A DNA stretch of 64,000 nt from assembly GCF_012843315.1 (NCBI RefSeq), contig NZ_JABAEX010000001.1, positions 558,001-622,000 of the forward strand. Direction: 5' to 3'. This document shows, piece by piece, positions 40,041 through 52,915 of this stretch. A program made the position numbers and the translations under genes. The notes below the pieces were generated by a model that saw nothing but the letters and a program-made list of their open reading frames with translations, had not been told where the DNA came from and did no database searches. Position 1 is the stretch's first letter; each line of letters starts with the position of its first letter. This stretch comes from Streptococcus sp. WB01_FAA12. Lineage in GTDB: Bacteria > Bacillota > Bacilli > Lactobacillales > Streptococcaceae.

Positions 40041-40805
40041 TCATAGTTTAATGCAGAGTGTAGCGATGTAGTCATTTCCATAACGTGATAATCGATGTCT
40101 TTTGTCACACGATTCATAAAAATCAATCATAGCGAGACCATTTTTAAGTTGTCCTCTGATCTGAGTTTCTAAGGTATGGCTAAATTCATATCCATATTCT
40201 GGATTGATGGTGATTTTGCCTTCCTCTTCAAGCTCTTTTGAATTAAAAGGTATTGAAAACTTTAAAAGTAATTCCTCATTGGGTTTGTCCCATACAGTAT
40301 CAGCATCATACATGTATATCCAAGGGTTCATAAATCCGACCATTAACAAACCGCCCTTTTTCAATACTCGAGAGGCTTCTTTATACATGTTTTCTAAATC
40401 TTCTATGTATACATTTGAAACCGGATTAAAAACAATATCAAAAGTTTCATCTTCAAACGGAAATGGTTTGGTCATATCGCCTTGAACTGTATTGATTTTT
40501 AAGCCTTCTCTTTTAGCAACCATCTCATCTCTTTGTAATTGTGATGTGGAAAAATCCATGATGGTGACATCATAACCTTTTAGAGCAAAAACTGGACCCT
40601 GTTGTCCACCACCACAAGCTAACCCTAATATCTTTTTTCCCTTGGCTTTTTCAAACCATTCTGTCGGAACTTGTTTCCCAACAGTTAAGGCAACAGAAAT
40701 TGGATACTTTCTAACTTCTTCTAATTCTTCATGTGTCAATGGCTCAGTATAGTCATTTTTTACATTATTCCACCTATCTTCATTTAATTTTATATAATTA
40801 TTCAT
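40041..40805 (-). CDS. Class I SAM-dependent methyltransferase (inserted gene)
   Basis: A 254-aa methyltransferase of the Methyltransf_11/25 type. Motif I is ILGLACGGGQQGP (residues 75-87), with motif II VTIMDFS and a GDMTKPFPFEDETFDIVFN block matching motifs III-IV. The target is not recognisable; rRNA, small-molecule or resistance-type methylation are all open. The sequence is more A/T-rich than its neighbours. It sits alone between nanR and nanK inside a segment bounded by a duplicated nanK tail and containing a serine-recombinase relic, so it was probably acquired with a mobile element. AGGAGATGG Shine-Dalgarno precedes the ATG. Confidence 0.8.
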   Translation of the reverse strand: MNNYIKLNEDRWNNVKNDYTEPLTHEELEEVRKYPISVALTVGKQVPTEWFEKAKGKKILGLACGGGQQGPVFALKGYDVTIMDFSTSQLQRDEMVAKREGLKINTVQGDMTKPFPFEDETFDIVFNPVSNVYIEDLENMYKEASRVLKKGGLLMVGFMNPWIYMYDADTVWDKPNEELLLKFSIPFNSKELEEEGKITINPEYGYEFSHTLETQIRGQLKNGLAMIDFYESCDKRHRLSRYGNDYIATLCIKL

Positions 40806-40913
40806 CTTACCATCTCCTCGTAATTTTATAGTATTTTGATTTAAGGTGAATAGGTTGCCATTGCATTTTTCTCACCTTTACAAATTCTAATTTGTCAATT
40901 TCTCGTCCATCTC

Positions 40914-40919
40914 ATTATA
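40914..40919 (-). promoter_or_regulatory. Extended -10 element upstream of the methyltransferase
   Basis: The minus strand has TGATATAAT with a perfect TATAAT, about 110 bp before the methyltransferase ATG. No clear -35 is visible. Confidence 0.4.
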
Positions 40920-40950
40920 TCATTTTTCCACATTTTCTCATTTACTCAAG

Positions 40951-41052
40951 CTAAATATCAATTAAATTGATGATAGAATTGCTCTCGCTTTGTAGTTCAT
41001 CATCTCGGCTTAACTTCTCATGCAAGGCGGTTATTTTCTCCTAGTTTCTCAC
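40951..41052 (-). pseudogene. N-terminal remnant of a large serine recombinase
   Basis: A perfect AGGAGGT Shine-Dalgarno (41057-41063) is followed by a GTG start, then a TAG at the fourth codon, then an uninterrupted stretch reading EKITALHEKLSRDDELQSES, before ending after NLIDI at 40953. This matches the start of large serine recombinases of conjugative transposons, whose catalytic serine lies in the LSRDDE motif. The rest of the recombinase (several hundred residues) is gone. With the methyltransferase it makes up the inserted 1.15 kb. The gap 40806-41155 holds no other gene. Confidence 0.72.
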
Positions 41053-41081
41053 GATTACCTCCTTTCGCTCAAATTTTTCAA

Positions 41082-41144
41082 TAAAAAAAGAATTAAGCAA
41101 AACATTTTTCACTCAAGTAGTGATTAAAAGTTCTTCTTAATTCT
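41082..41144 (-). terminator. Terminator after nanK, in the inserted segment
   Basis: Arms AGAATTAAG (41089-41097) and CTTAATTCT (41136-41144) enclose a 38-nt region with a smaller internal hairpin CACT/AGTG. On the minus strand the structure ends in TTTTTTTATT. It gives nanK a terminator of its own on the inserted side. Confidence 0.6.
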
Positions 41145-41155
41145 ATAGTTCCAAA

Positions 41156-42040
41156 CTAGGATTGTTTTGTTTTGAAATGATAATAGGCTCCCAACATCCC
41201 TGCTGTATTTTGGTGATGGGCAAATTCTAATCGTGTTTTTTCAGCTAGACTTGGTACCAAGGCCGCCTTCAAGGCTGTACGGATCTTCGGTTTGAGGATA
41301 GCCTCTTGCCCCATGATACCACCACCGAGAATGACCACTTCTGGATTGGCAACGTAGCAAATATTTGCCAGACCTTTCCCAAGGTAATCTACCATGCGGT
41401 CAATGCCAGCCATACAGATCTTGTTTCCTTCGGTAGCTTCCTTAAAAATGCGCCGGCCATTCCACTGGTCGACTGAGTCACCATGAGCTGCTGCCACATA
41501 TTCTACCAAGGCTGTCGTAGAAGCCAAATCTTGGAAAGCTCCATCCTGCATATGCATATAACCGACTTCGCAAGCTGAGTTGCTAAATCCATGGAAGACT
41601 TTCCCATCTATAATCAAGCAACCACCGATACCTGTTCCAATGGTCAAGCAAAGAGTGACACTCGCTCCCTTACCTGAGCCAGAAACCGCCTCAGCAAGAC
41701 CTGCACAGTTGACATCATTTTCAATTTCACAAGGAATATTAAAGCTAGTCTCGATTTCCTTTTTGAACTGGGTTCCTGCGTAGTTAGGAATTTGCGGGCC
41801 GGCATAGAAAATCTCACCCTTATCAGGATCCACCATTCCCGCTGAAGAAATGGCAACACCTGCTAATGGGCCTTTTTCTAAATAGCTAGAAACGATATCT
41901 TTTGTCTTTTGTAAGATATGGGGTCCACCCTTTTGCGCCTCAGTTGGCATTTCATGCGATTCAACAAGTTGGCCTTCTTGGTTAATCAAACCATATTTGA
42001 TGTTGGTTCCACCAATATCAATTGCAACGTAGTGTGTCAT
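41156..42040 (-). CDS. nanK: ROK-family N-acetylmannosamine kinase
   Basis: A 294-aa sugar kinase, phosphorylating ManNAc at C6 in sialic-acid catabolism. ATP site DIGGTNIKYG (8-17), catalytic-Asp region CEIENDVNCAGLAE and GTGIGGCLI. The zinc-binding CxCGxxGC of many ROK kinases is lacking (SACEVGYM is present instead), as in firmicute ManNAc kinases. It follows nanL by 17 bp. The 3' end originally overlapped the nanR terminator. Confidence 0.9.
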   Translation of the reverse strand: MTHYVAIDIGGTNIKYGLINQEGQLVESHEMPTEAQKGGPHILQKTKDIVSSYLEKGPLAGVAISSAGMVDPDKGEIFYAGPQIPNYAGTQFKKEIETSFNIPCEIENDVNCAGLAEAVSGSGKGASVTLCLTIGTGIGGCLIIDGKVFHGFSNSACEVGYMHMQDGAFQDLASTTALVEYVAAAHGDSVDQWNGRRIFKEATEGNKICMAGIDRMVDYLGKGLANICYVANPEVVILGGGIMGQEAILKPKIRTALKAALVPSLAEKTRLEFAHHQNTAGMLGAYYHFKTKQS

Positions 42041-42057
42041 AAATACCTCCTTATGGA

Positions 42058-42975
42058 TTAGAGGAAGCGCTCCTTGGTTTCACGAATCAATTGAGCAGCT
42101 ACTTCTACAACTGGGCGATCTTCTTCGGTTACTGGCGTCAATGGTGAACGAACTGAACCAATGTTCAAACCTTCATTGATTTTCAAGACTTCTTTGATCA
42201 CACCGTACATATTTCCATGTGCAGCAGTGAGTTTGCCAATGATTGCATTGATAGCGTATTGCAATTCACGCGCTGTTTCCAAGTCTTTCTCAGCAATCAA
42301 CTGATTGAGTTTCAAGAAGAGTTCTGGCATAGCACCATATGTACCACCGATACCAGCTTTAGCACCCATGAGGCGTCCGCCTAGGAACTGCTCATCTGGA
42401 CCGTTAAAGACGATATGGTCTTCTCCCCCAAGGCTCACAAAGGTTTGGATATCTTGAACTGGCATAGAAGAGTTCTTAACACCGATAACACGTGGATTCT
42501 TCAACATTTCAGTGTAGAGACTTGGAGTCAAAGCAACACCTGCTAATTGAGGAATGTTGTAGATAACATAGTCTGTGTTTGGTGCTGCAGAACTAATGTC
42601 ATTCCAATATTTGGCAACTGAGTACTCAGGCAAGCGGAAGTAAATCGGCGGAATCGTTGCAATGGCATCTACACCCAAACTTTCTGCGTGGCGAGCAAGT
42701 TCCATACTGTCTTTGGTATTGTTACAAGCTACGTGAGCGATAATGGTCAATTTTCCTTTGGCAACTTCCATGACTTCTTCCAAAATCAATTTACGGTCTG
42801 CCACACTTTGGTAGATACATTCACCAGAAGAACCATTGACATAGAGACCTTGAACTCCCTTATCAATGAAGTATTGAACCAAGGCACGCGTACGCTCTGG
42901 ACTGACTTCTCCTTGATCATCATAACATGCGTAGAAGGCTGGAATGACACCTTCATATTTTTTCAAATCTGACAT
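42058..42975 (-). CDS. nanL: N-acetylneuraminate lyase
   Basis: A 305-aa DHDPS-family TIM-barrel aldolase splitting Neu5Ac to ManNAc and pyruvate (called nanA in enteric bacteria; here nanA is the sialidase). Schiff-base lysine Lys167 in IGVKNSS, Tyr139 in YNIPQ and the pyruvate-carboxylate motif GSSGE (48-52) are all present. First gene of the nanL-nanK transcript. Confidence 0.94.
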   Translation of the reverse strand: MSDLKKYEGVIPAFYACYDDQGEVSPERTRALVQYFIDKGVQGLYVNGSSGECIYQSVADRKLILEEVMEVAKGKLTIIAHVACNNTKDSMELARHAESLGVDAIATIPPIYFRLPEYSVAKYWNDISSAAPNTDYVIYNIPQLAGVALTPSLYTEMLKNPRVIGVKNSSMPVQDIQTFVSLGGEDHIVFNGPDEQFLGGRLMGAKAGIGGTYGAMPELFLKLNQLIAEKDLETARELQYAINAIIGKLTAAHGNMYGVIKEVLKINEGLNIGSVRSPLTPVTEEDRPVVEVAAQLIRETKERFL

Positions 42976-43034
42976 AGATTTTCTCCTAAGATTTCTTTTT
43001 TTCTGCTGAGAGCAGTTCTATTTTTTACAAGTTT

Positions 43035-43063
43035 AGTATACACCTTGTGAAAATCGCTTTCAA
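43035..43063 (-). promoter_or_regulatory. nanL-nanK promoter with cre-like site over the -35
   Basis: Minus-strand -35 TTGAAA (43058-43063), a 17-bp spacer and -10 TATACT (43035-43040). TGAAAATCGCTTTCA (43048-43062) overlaps the -35 and resembles a catabolite-responsive element for CcpA, though with an offset right arm. Confidence 0.8.
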
Positions 43064-43119
43064 TATCTTGTATACACTTAGATTTTAGTTTCTACTTGTA
43101 TTTTAGAAACTGTAACGAT

Positions 43120-43133
43120 TGAAAGTAGTTTCA
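43120..43133. promoter_or_regulatory. NanR-type operator upstream of nanL
   Basis: The palindrome TGAAAGTAGTTTCA begins 57 bp upstream of the -35 edge (43063). A second conserved block starting GATTTTAGTTT lies at 43081, the same offset as in the nanE and nanA promoters. Confidence 0.75.
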
Positions 43134-43146
43134 GAAACAAACCATC

Positions 43147-43791
43147 CTACTGGTATTTGGCGAAGATTTTCTCCATCAAACCTGCTTGGAGAAAGACTAG
43201 CAAACCAAAACCAAAGAAGATAAAAGCTGACCCACCCAAAAGAAGAGTGAAGGCGGATAGATAAAGAACCATCACAATAAGAAAGAGAATAGCTAACATG
43301 AGGAAGAACCAAGGAAAGTTAAAACTTGCCAAGATAAGTCCTTTTTGCAGCACTTCTTTCCAAGTTAAATCATAGCGTGCAGCGATGGGATAGCTAGCCA
43401 ACATCACGATAGTGAGGAAGATAAGAACGCCTAGACAGATAGCTTTAACCATTTGGAAAGGCATAGCTGTCTGACCCCAGAAGAGATAGAGATCTAGAAA
43501 GCTTAATGAAACAATGCCCAACTCAAGCAGACCTAACTGAAGACCTAGCTTCAGATTTTGCTTGAAAGCTCTTAGATAGATTCTAAAGACAGGCACACGT
43601 CTGCTCTTCTTAATCTCAAACATAGTCTCGTAGAGGCTAATTTTAGCCACTCCAATCGTCACAATGGGCAAACAAGAGACGACAAAAAGAAGATTGGCTG
43701 TCACGATATCCAAGACCTTCTCACTAAAACGCATGAGAAAGTTGTCTATATCAAATGCTGCCTTGATAAGGCTTACTCCTTTTTGTGACAT
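43147..43791 (-). CDS. YesL/DUF624-family membrane protein
   Basis: A 214-aa polytopic membrane protein (five to six helices) of the YesL family, often found in firmicute carbohydrate ABC operons. Conserved N-terminal SEKVLDIVTANLLFVVSCLPIV-type block (residues 24-45) and an RAFKQNLKLG loop. ATG at 43791 has a GGAGGAG Shine-Dalgarno; nine more upstream codons overlap yhcH and are unlikely. Function unproven; a helper of glycan transport is suspected. It ends just before the nanL regulatory region. Confidence 0.82.
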   Translation of the reverse strand: MSQKGVSLIKAAFDIDNFLMRFSEKVLDIVTANLLFVVSCLPIVTIGVAKISLYETMFEIKKSRRVPVFRIYLRAFKQNLKLGLQLGLLELGIVSLSFLDLYLFWGQTAMPFQMVKAICLGVLIFLTIVMLASYPIAARYDLTWKEVLQKGLILASFNFPWFFLMLAILFLIVMVLYLSAFTLLLGGSAFIFFGFGLLVFLQAGLMEKIFAKYQ

Positions 43792-43810
43792 GTTTGCTCC
43801 TCCTGATTTT

Positions 43811-44263
43811 TTAATCAATCAAAATTTTAAAGAGATATTTGCGAACCTTCTGTTCCATACCTGCATAGCCATTTGGCTGGTGTGGTTCTCCTGGAAAGAA
43901 AATCGCAAAATTGTGATAACCCAACAAGAGTGGGTATTTTTCATGACAATGCACAAAGCCAATGTCACTCGCTTCGTCGAATGCTACTGCCTCGTCTTTG
44001 ATACGTGAACCGTAGCTCGAATATTCATGTCCTTCTACCAGCAAATGCAAATCTGCATAGTTCTTATGATGCTCAAATTGATCATTTTCAGCTTGATTGA
44101 GGACATTTTCCTGAACAACTAGAAAGACCTTGTCCCCGTCAATCTCATACTTACCGAGTTCGAAAGAATCCTTACGGTGCTGATAGAGATAGTCGATAGC
44201 CTTGTCTAGATTGGGATGAATCCCTTTGTAAAAGGTGATATTTTTTAAATCGTCAAAAATCAT
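43811..44263 (-). CDS. yhcH: YhcH/YjgK/YiaL-family protein (DUF386)
   Basis: A 150-aa beta-jelly-roll protein of the YhcH family, common in nan operons (the enteric version is NanQ, a Neu5Ac anomerase). HLLVEGHEYSSYGSR, FVHCHEKY and the metal-site region FAIFFPGEPHQP near 117 are visible. It would speed the conversion of alpha-Neu5Ac to the form used by the lyase. The leader carries a promoter overlapped by a long inverted repeat. Confidence 0.85.
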   Translation of the reverse strand: MIFDDLKNITFYKGIHPNLDKAIDYLYQHRKDSFELGKYEIDGDKVFLVVQENVLNQAENDQFEHHKNYADLHLLVEGHEYSSYGSRIKDEAVAFDEASDIGFVHCHEKYPLLLGYHNFAIFFPGEPHQPNGYAGMEQKVRKYLFKILID

Positions 44264-44309
44264 ACTGTTTCCTTCGTTTCTGATAGTTAACTTGAATCAT
44301 AGATTAAGT

Positions 44310-44396
44310 TTATAAGTGTCTGACAAAATCTCTATGGCAGACAAATACCTAACATTTTGTAGACACTTATAACTCTATATTTCCATAGCATGTCAA
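44310..44396 (-). promoter_or_regulatory. yhcH promoter overlapped by a 63-bp inverted repeat
   Basis: The -35 TTGACA (44391-44396), an 18-bp spacer and -10 TTATAA (44367-44372) on the minus strand. The -10 is the start of an inverted repeat with arms TTATAAGTGTCTACAAAAT (44354-44372) and its near-perfect mate (44310-44329, one extra base), loop about 24 bp. No T-run follows, so it is not a terminator. An operator over the start of transcription, or a leader hairpin, is more likely. Confidence 0.65.
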
Positions 44397-44434
44397 GACT
44401 ACTTCCGCAGCCTTGATATACTAGTTTACTTTTC

Positions 44435-45274
44435 TTATCCCTTAACAGCTCCCATAGTAATCCCTTGAGTGAAGGATTTTTGGAAGACTAGGAAGACGGT
44501 TACGATTGGCACTGCTGCAAGAGCTGCACCCGCCATGATCAAACCATAGTTAGTTGCCATTTCGGCCTGCATGGTCGCAACCCCGAGTGAGATAGTCAAG
44601 TTTTGACGTGAAGTCAACATAACCAACTGCATGAAGTAGTCGTTCCAAGTATTGATGAAGGTAAAGATTGCAAGGGCTGCAAATCCTGGTTTCACAATAG
44701 GAAAGGCTACGCTCCAGAAGGTACGAATCTCACCACATCCGTCGATTTTCGCTGATTCAAGCAATTCTGTAGGGATGTTTTCGCTGAATTGTTTCATGAG
44801 GAAGACCCCAAATGGCCATCCAATCAAAGGCAGGATAACTGCCCAAAGGGTATCATGGATTCCCATGAAGTTGACGATACGTACCAATGGTACAAGGACA
44901 ACTTGTTTTGGAAGAGCCATGGCAGCGATAAAGACTGCAAAGAGGATGCGTTGACCATAGAAACGTTTTTTAGCCAATACATAACCTGCTAGAGAAGAGG
45001 TTGCACAAACTAAGAACATAGTTACTAGCGAGATAAATACAGAGTTCCACATCCACTGCATAGCAGGGTTTTGCACCATGAGTTGTTGGAAGTTCTCCAT
45101 TGTTGGAGCTTTAGGGAACCATTGTGGTGGAATCATAATGGTATCCGGTTGTGATTTGAAGGCCCCTGTCAAAATCCAGTAGAATGGAAAGATGAACAGC
45201 ACGGTCAACAAGAGCAAGATAATCGTTGAAATAACAGTGAAAGCTGTTAAGGGTTTCTTTTGTGTAGATTGCAT
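44435..45274 (-). CDS. satC: Sialic-acid ABC transporter permease SatC (MalG type)
   Basis: A 279-aa six-helix permease of the carbohydrate uptake CUT1 class. The EAA loop reads ESAKIDGCGEIRTFWSVAFP (near 188), where an ATPase docks. Homologue of the pneumococcal SatC. No ATPase gene is in the locus; streptococcal CUT1 importers share the MsmK ATPase encoded elsewhere. 15 bp after satB. Confidence 0.9.
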   Translation of the reverse strand: MQSTQKKPLTAFTVISTIILLLLTVLFIFPFYWILTGAFKSQPDTIMIPPQWFPKAPTMENFQQLMVQNPAMQWMWNSVFISLVTMFLVCATSSLAGYVLAKKRFYGQRILFAVFIAAMALPKQVVLVPLVRIVNFMGIHDTLWAVILPLIGWPFGVFLMKQFSENIPTELLESAKIDGCGEIRTFWSVAFPIVKPGFAALAIFTFINTWNDYFMQLVMLTSRQNLTISLGVATMQAEMATNYGLIMAGAALAAVPIVTVFLVFQKSFTQGITMGAVKG

Positions 45275-45289
45275 AGCTGTCTCCTTTCT

Positions 45290-46186
45290 TTAGTATTCTA
45301 CGTCGTTTCCAAGTACTTTAAATTGAACGAAACTTACGATCGCAATCATAATTGCCAAGAATACACCGATAGTGTTTGCATAGCCGTATTCTGTCAATTG
45401 GAAGGCTTTTTCGTAAAGGTAGTACATGAGTGTACTTGTTGAGTAGTTTGGACCACCAGATGTCAACAATTGAATCAAGGCGAAACATTGGAAAGAGTTG
45501 ATAGTCGTAATGATCGCGATGTAAAGAGTTGTTGGAAGAAGGCTAGGCCATTTGATCTTCCAGAACACTTGGAACTCAGTCGCACCATCAACCCGCGCTG
45601 CTTCAACTAGTGAGTTATCAATATTCCCCATAGCAGCGATATAAAGGATAATCGGTTGACCAACAGATGTTGTCAAAAGGATAATCATAATCGCTAGCAA
45701 AGCCCAGTTTTTGTCACCCAGCCAAGAAATGTTTTGGCTAATGATATGACTTGACTTGAGGACAAAGTTCAGAATCCCTGATAGGGGATCGTAAATCCAT
45801 TTCCATACAACCGTTACGGCAACGCTACCTGTAACTACAGGAAGGAAGAAGACGAAACGATAGAAAGATCGAGCAATCGCATTTTGATGATAGGTTTGAG
45901 ATGCTACAAAGAGCGAGAAGAGAACCACAATCGGAACTGATCCAATAACCAGAATAACGGTATTGATCAAAGACTTGGTAAAGACAGGATCTTTAAACAT
46001 GCGAACGTAGTTGTCTAAGCCCACAAACTCAAAGCTGGTCATGGAGTAGTTAAAGAAGCTTGTAATGAATCCCATAATCATAGGAGCCAAGACAAAGATC
46101 ACAAAGAAGAATAATACTGGTGCTAAGAAAGCATAGGAAATCACTGTTTCCCGCATGCGAATTTTATTGACTTTCACAGTCGGCAC
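45290..46186 (-). CDS. satB: Sialic-acid ABC transporter permease SatB (MalF type)
   Basis: A 298-aa permease pairing with SatC to form the membrane channel. EAA loop EAARVDGATEFQVFWKIKWP (near 203). Six predicted helices. It lies 188 bp after the satA stop, with a hairpin between, so it is probably expressed below the level of the binding protein. Confidence 0.9.
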   Translation of the reverse strand: MPTVKVNKIRMRETVISYAFLAPVLFFFVIFVLAPMIMGFITSFFNYSMTSFEFVGLDNYVRMFKDPVFTKSLINTVILVIGSVPIVVLFSLFVASQTYHQNAIARSFYRFVFFLPVVTGSVAVTVVWKWIYDPLSGILNFVLKSSHIISQNISWLGDKNWALLAIMIILLTTSVGQPIILYIAAMGNIDNSLVEAARVDGATEFQVFWKIKWPSLLPTTLYIAIITTINSFQCFALIQLLTSGGPNYSTSTLMYYLYEKAFQLTEYGYANTIGVFLAIMIAIVSFVQFKVLGNDVEY

Positions 46187-46304
46187 CTCTCTTTCGAATA
46201 GAATATTTTTTGATTTTCTTGAACTGTTTTAAAATCAAAATGAAATTTTTTAAGATTCGCTTATGTAAGAACTTCATTTTAATTTCGTGACAGTTCCTTA
46301 CATT

Positions 46305-46356
46305 TCAAACAAAAGTCCCCCTTTTCTTACACCTTAGTGCACAGGGAAAAGGGGGA
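46305..46356 (-). terminator. Attenuating hairpin between satA and satB
   Basis: An 11-bp perfect stem TCCCCCTTTTC/GAAAAGGGGGA (46316-46356, loop about 19 nt) followed on the minus strand by CTTTTGTTTG. The G/C-rich base with a moderate T-run suits partial termination or protection of the satA mRNA 3' end. Confidence 0.75.
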
Positions 46357-46374
46357 ATCAATCTGACTTAGTGC

Positions 46375-47754
<1,380 letters not shown>

Positions 47755-47817
47755 CTATTTGTATACGTTTTCATTTTATCCGACGCATCGACCACTCTCC
47801 TCTGTTTTGAGATTATG

Positions 47818-48516
47818 TTATTTAAGACCAGCAACAAAGCGTTCCGTGATCTCTTTTGGTCTAGTAATAGCTCCACCGACAACAATGCCTCGTACCCCAT
47901 ATTCAAGGATTTGTTTGGCTTGTTCTGGTGTATGAATTTTTCCTTCAGCTATGACATCCACACCGGCATCGCAGAGTTTTTTGATTAGTTCAAAGTCTGG
48001 ACCATCTACTTTCGGACTATAAGAAGTATAACCTGATAGGGTTGTTCCAACAAAATCAATCCCTGCTTCGACCGCTGCTATTCCTTCTTCAAAAGTACTA
48101 GTATCAGCCATTAAGAGTTGATGTGGATACTTTTCTTTGACTTTTCGGATGAAGTCCTGAATTTCCAAACCGTCGTAACGTTCACGTTTGGTACAATCCA
48201 GAGCAATGACCTCAATATCTAGTTCAGCCAACTCATCAACTTCTTTCATAGTAGCTGTAATGAATGGCTCCTGTGGCGGATAGTCACGTTTGATAATCCC
48301 GATAATCGGGAGTTTCGTAACCTCCTTAATCTCCTTGATATCGCGAACACTGTTTGCTCGGATACCGACTGCTCCACCTTGCTCAGCCGCTTTGACTAGC
48401 AAGGGGATAACCCCTCCCGCTTCTGTATAAAGCGGTTCGTGAGGAAGTGCCTGGCAAGAGACAATGATTCCATCTTTGATTTGTTCAATCAAGGCTTCTT
48501 TGCTAATCTGTGGCAT
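47818..48516 (-). CDS. nanE: N-acetylmannosamine-6-phosphate 2-epimerase
   Basis: A 232-aa TIM-barrel enzyme turning ManNAc-6-P into GlcNAc-6-P. Conserved GIIKRDY (Lys/Arg near 75), [10 protein letters not shown] and the phosphate-binding [14 protein letters not shown] are present. First gene of the nanE-satABC transcript, with its own NanR-type promoter. Confidence 0.95.
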   Translation of the reverse strand: MPQISKEALIEQIKDGIIVSCQALPHEPLYTEAGGVIPLLVKAAEQGGAVGIRANSVRDIKEIKEVTKLPIIGIIKRDYPPQEPFITATMKEVDELAELDIEVIALDCTKRERYDGLEIQDFIRKVKEKYPHQLLMADTSTFEEGIAAVEAGIDFVGTTLSGYTSYSPKVDGPDFELIKKLCDAGVDVIAEGKIHTPEQAKQILEYGVRGIVVGGAITRPKEITERFVAGLK

Positions 48517-48549
48517 CCTCTTTCCTCCCTTTCTTTCTTCTATGGGCTT

Positions 48550-48578
48550 ATTATATATTATTTGTTAAGCGCTTTCAA
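48550..48578 (-). promoter_or_regulatory. nanE-sat promoter with cre-like site
   Basis: Minus-strand -35 TTGAAA (48573-48578), a 17-bp spacer and perfect -10 TATAAT (48550-48555). TTAAGCGCTTTCAA (48565-48578) overlaps the -35 and is a near-cre, so CcpA repression is likely. Confidence 0.85.
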
Positions 48579-48634
48579 TAGTTTATGGTAGAATAGATTT
48601 CAGTTTCAAAACTATTTTATAGAACAGACTATCC

Positions 48635-48648
48635 TGAAAGTAGTTTCA
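48635..48648. promoter_or_regulatory. NanR-type operator upstream of nanE
   Basis: TGAAAGTAGTTTCA, identical to the nanL site and again 57 bp from the -35 edge. The accessory block GATTTCAGTTT is at 48596. Confidence 0.75.
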
Positions 48649-48685
48649 GACATCTTAGAATTTCTTATTAGCACACCTTGAGCCG

Positions 48686-48720
48686 AAAGAAAAAGATAGC
48701 AGGCTGAAAAACCTACTATC
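48686..48720 (-). terminator. Terminator after nanA
   Basis: A 9-bp stem GATAGTAGG/CCTGCTATC with one G-U pair and an 8-nt loop, followed on the minus strand by TTTTTCTTTC. It separates nanA from nanE. Confidence 0.8.
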
Positions 48721-48761
48721 TCCTTCTATTTTTACAAAGCCAAATGATTAAAATTATTCTC

Positions 48762-52586
<3,825 letters not shown>

Positions 52587-52610
52587 TTACCTTTCATATT
52601 CTCTATAAAT

Positions 52611-52621
52611 AAAGCGCTTTC
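52611..52621. promoter_or_regulatory. cre-like site in the nanA leader
   Basis: AAAGCGCTTTC lies about 30 bp before the nanA ATG and 150 bp after the predicted start of transcription. A CcpA road-block position is possible. The match is only partial. Confidence 0.4.
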
Positions 52622-52772
52622 TTTTTTTCTTAAAATTTTTAGTGCCTCCAGCTAAACAAGTAAAAAGAAAGTAACCGACTGAATGAGACCTCCCATTCTT
52701 CAAACGTCCACTGCTCTTACTCTCTGACCAAACAGCGGAAAGTTTCCTCCTTTCGCACAATGTCTTTCCCTT

Positions 52773-52801
52773 ATTATACAATAAACTTTGAACTTTATAG
52801 C
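52773..52801 (-). promoter_or_regulatory. nanA promoter
   Basis: Minus-strand -10 TATAAT (52773-52778), a 17-bp spacer and a poor -35 GCTATA (52796-52801). A weak -35 is what an activator-dependent promoter would have. The leader to ATG is about 185 nt and contains no convincing ORF; the whole gap 52584-52915 holds only regulatory sites. Confidence 0.6.
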
Positions 52802-52857
52802 TAAATTGATATAGAATAGATTTTACTTTTAAGAATATTTTAATATTTTAAATTTTC

Positions 52858-52871
52858 TAAAAGTACTTTCA
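52858..52871. promoter_or_regulatory. NanR-type operator upstream of nanA
   Basis: TAAAAGTACTTTCA, 12 of 14 bases as in the nanL and nanE sites, and again exactly 57 bp from the -35 edge. The accessory block GATTTTACTTTT starts at 52819. Confidence 0.7.
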
Positions 52872-52883
52872 GGGATTTCGATA

Positions 52884-52908
52884 TAAAAAAGAGAGCTAGT
52901 GCCCTCTC
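52884..52908 (-). terminator. Terminator after axe
   Basis: Stem GAGAG(GG)C/GCTCTC around ACTA, followed on the minus strand by TTTTTTATAT. It starts 8 bp beyond the esterase stop. Confidence 0.65.
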
Positions 52909-52915
52909 AAAGTTA

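Noticed and set aside
41151-41234. Target-site duplication of a typical insertion sequence
   Set aside because: 84 bp is far too long for IS duplications and the copies have diverged; a tandem-type or transformation event fits better.
44310-44372. Reading the large inverted repeat as a terminator
   Set aside because: No T-run follows the stem on either strand and a promoter overlaps it.
52587-52781. Frame of 64 codons in the nanA leader
   Set aside because: It begins with a TTG inside the -10 region, has basic low-complexity sequence and carries the cre-like site and Shine-Dalgarno of nanA.
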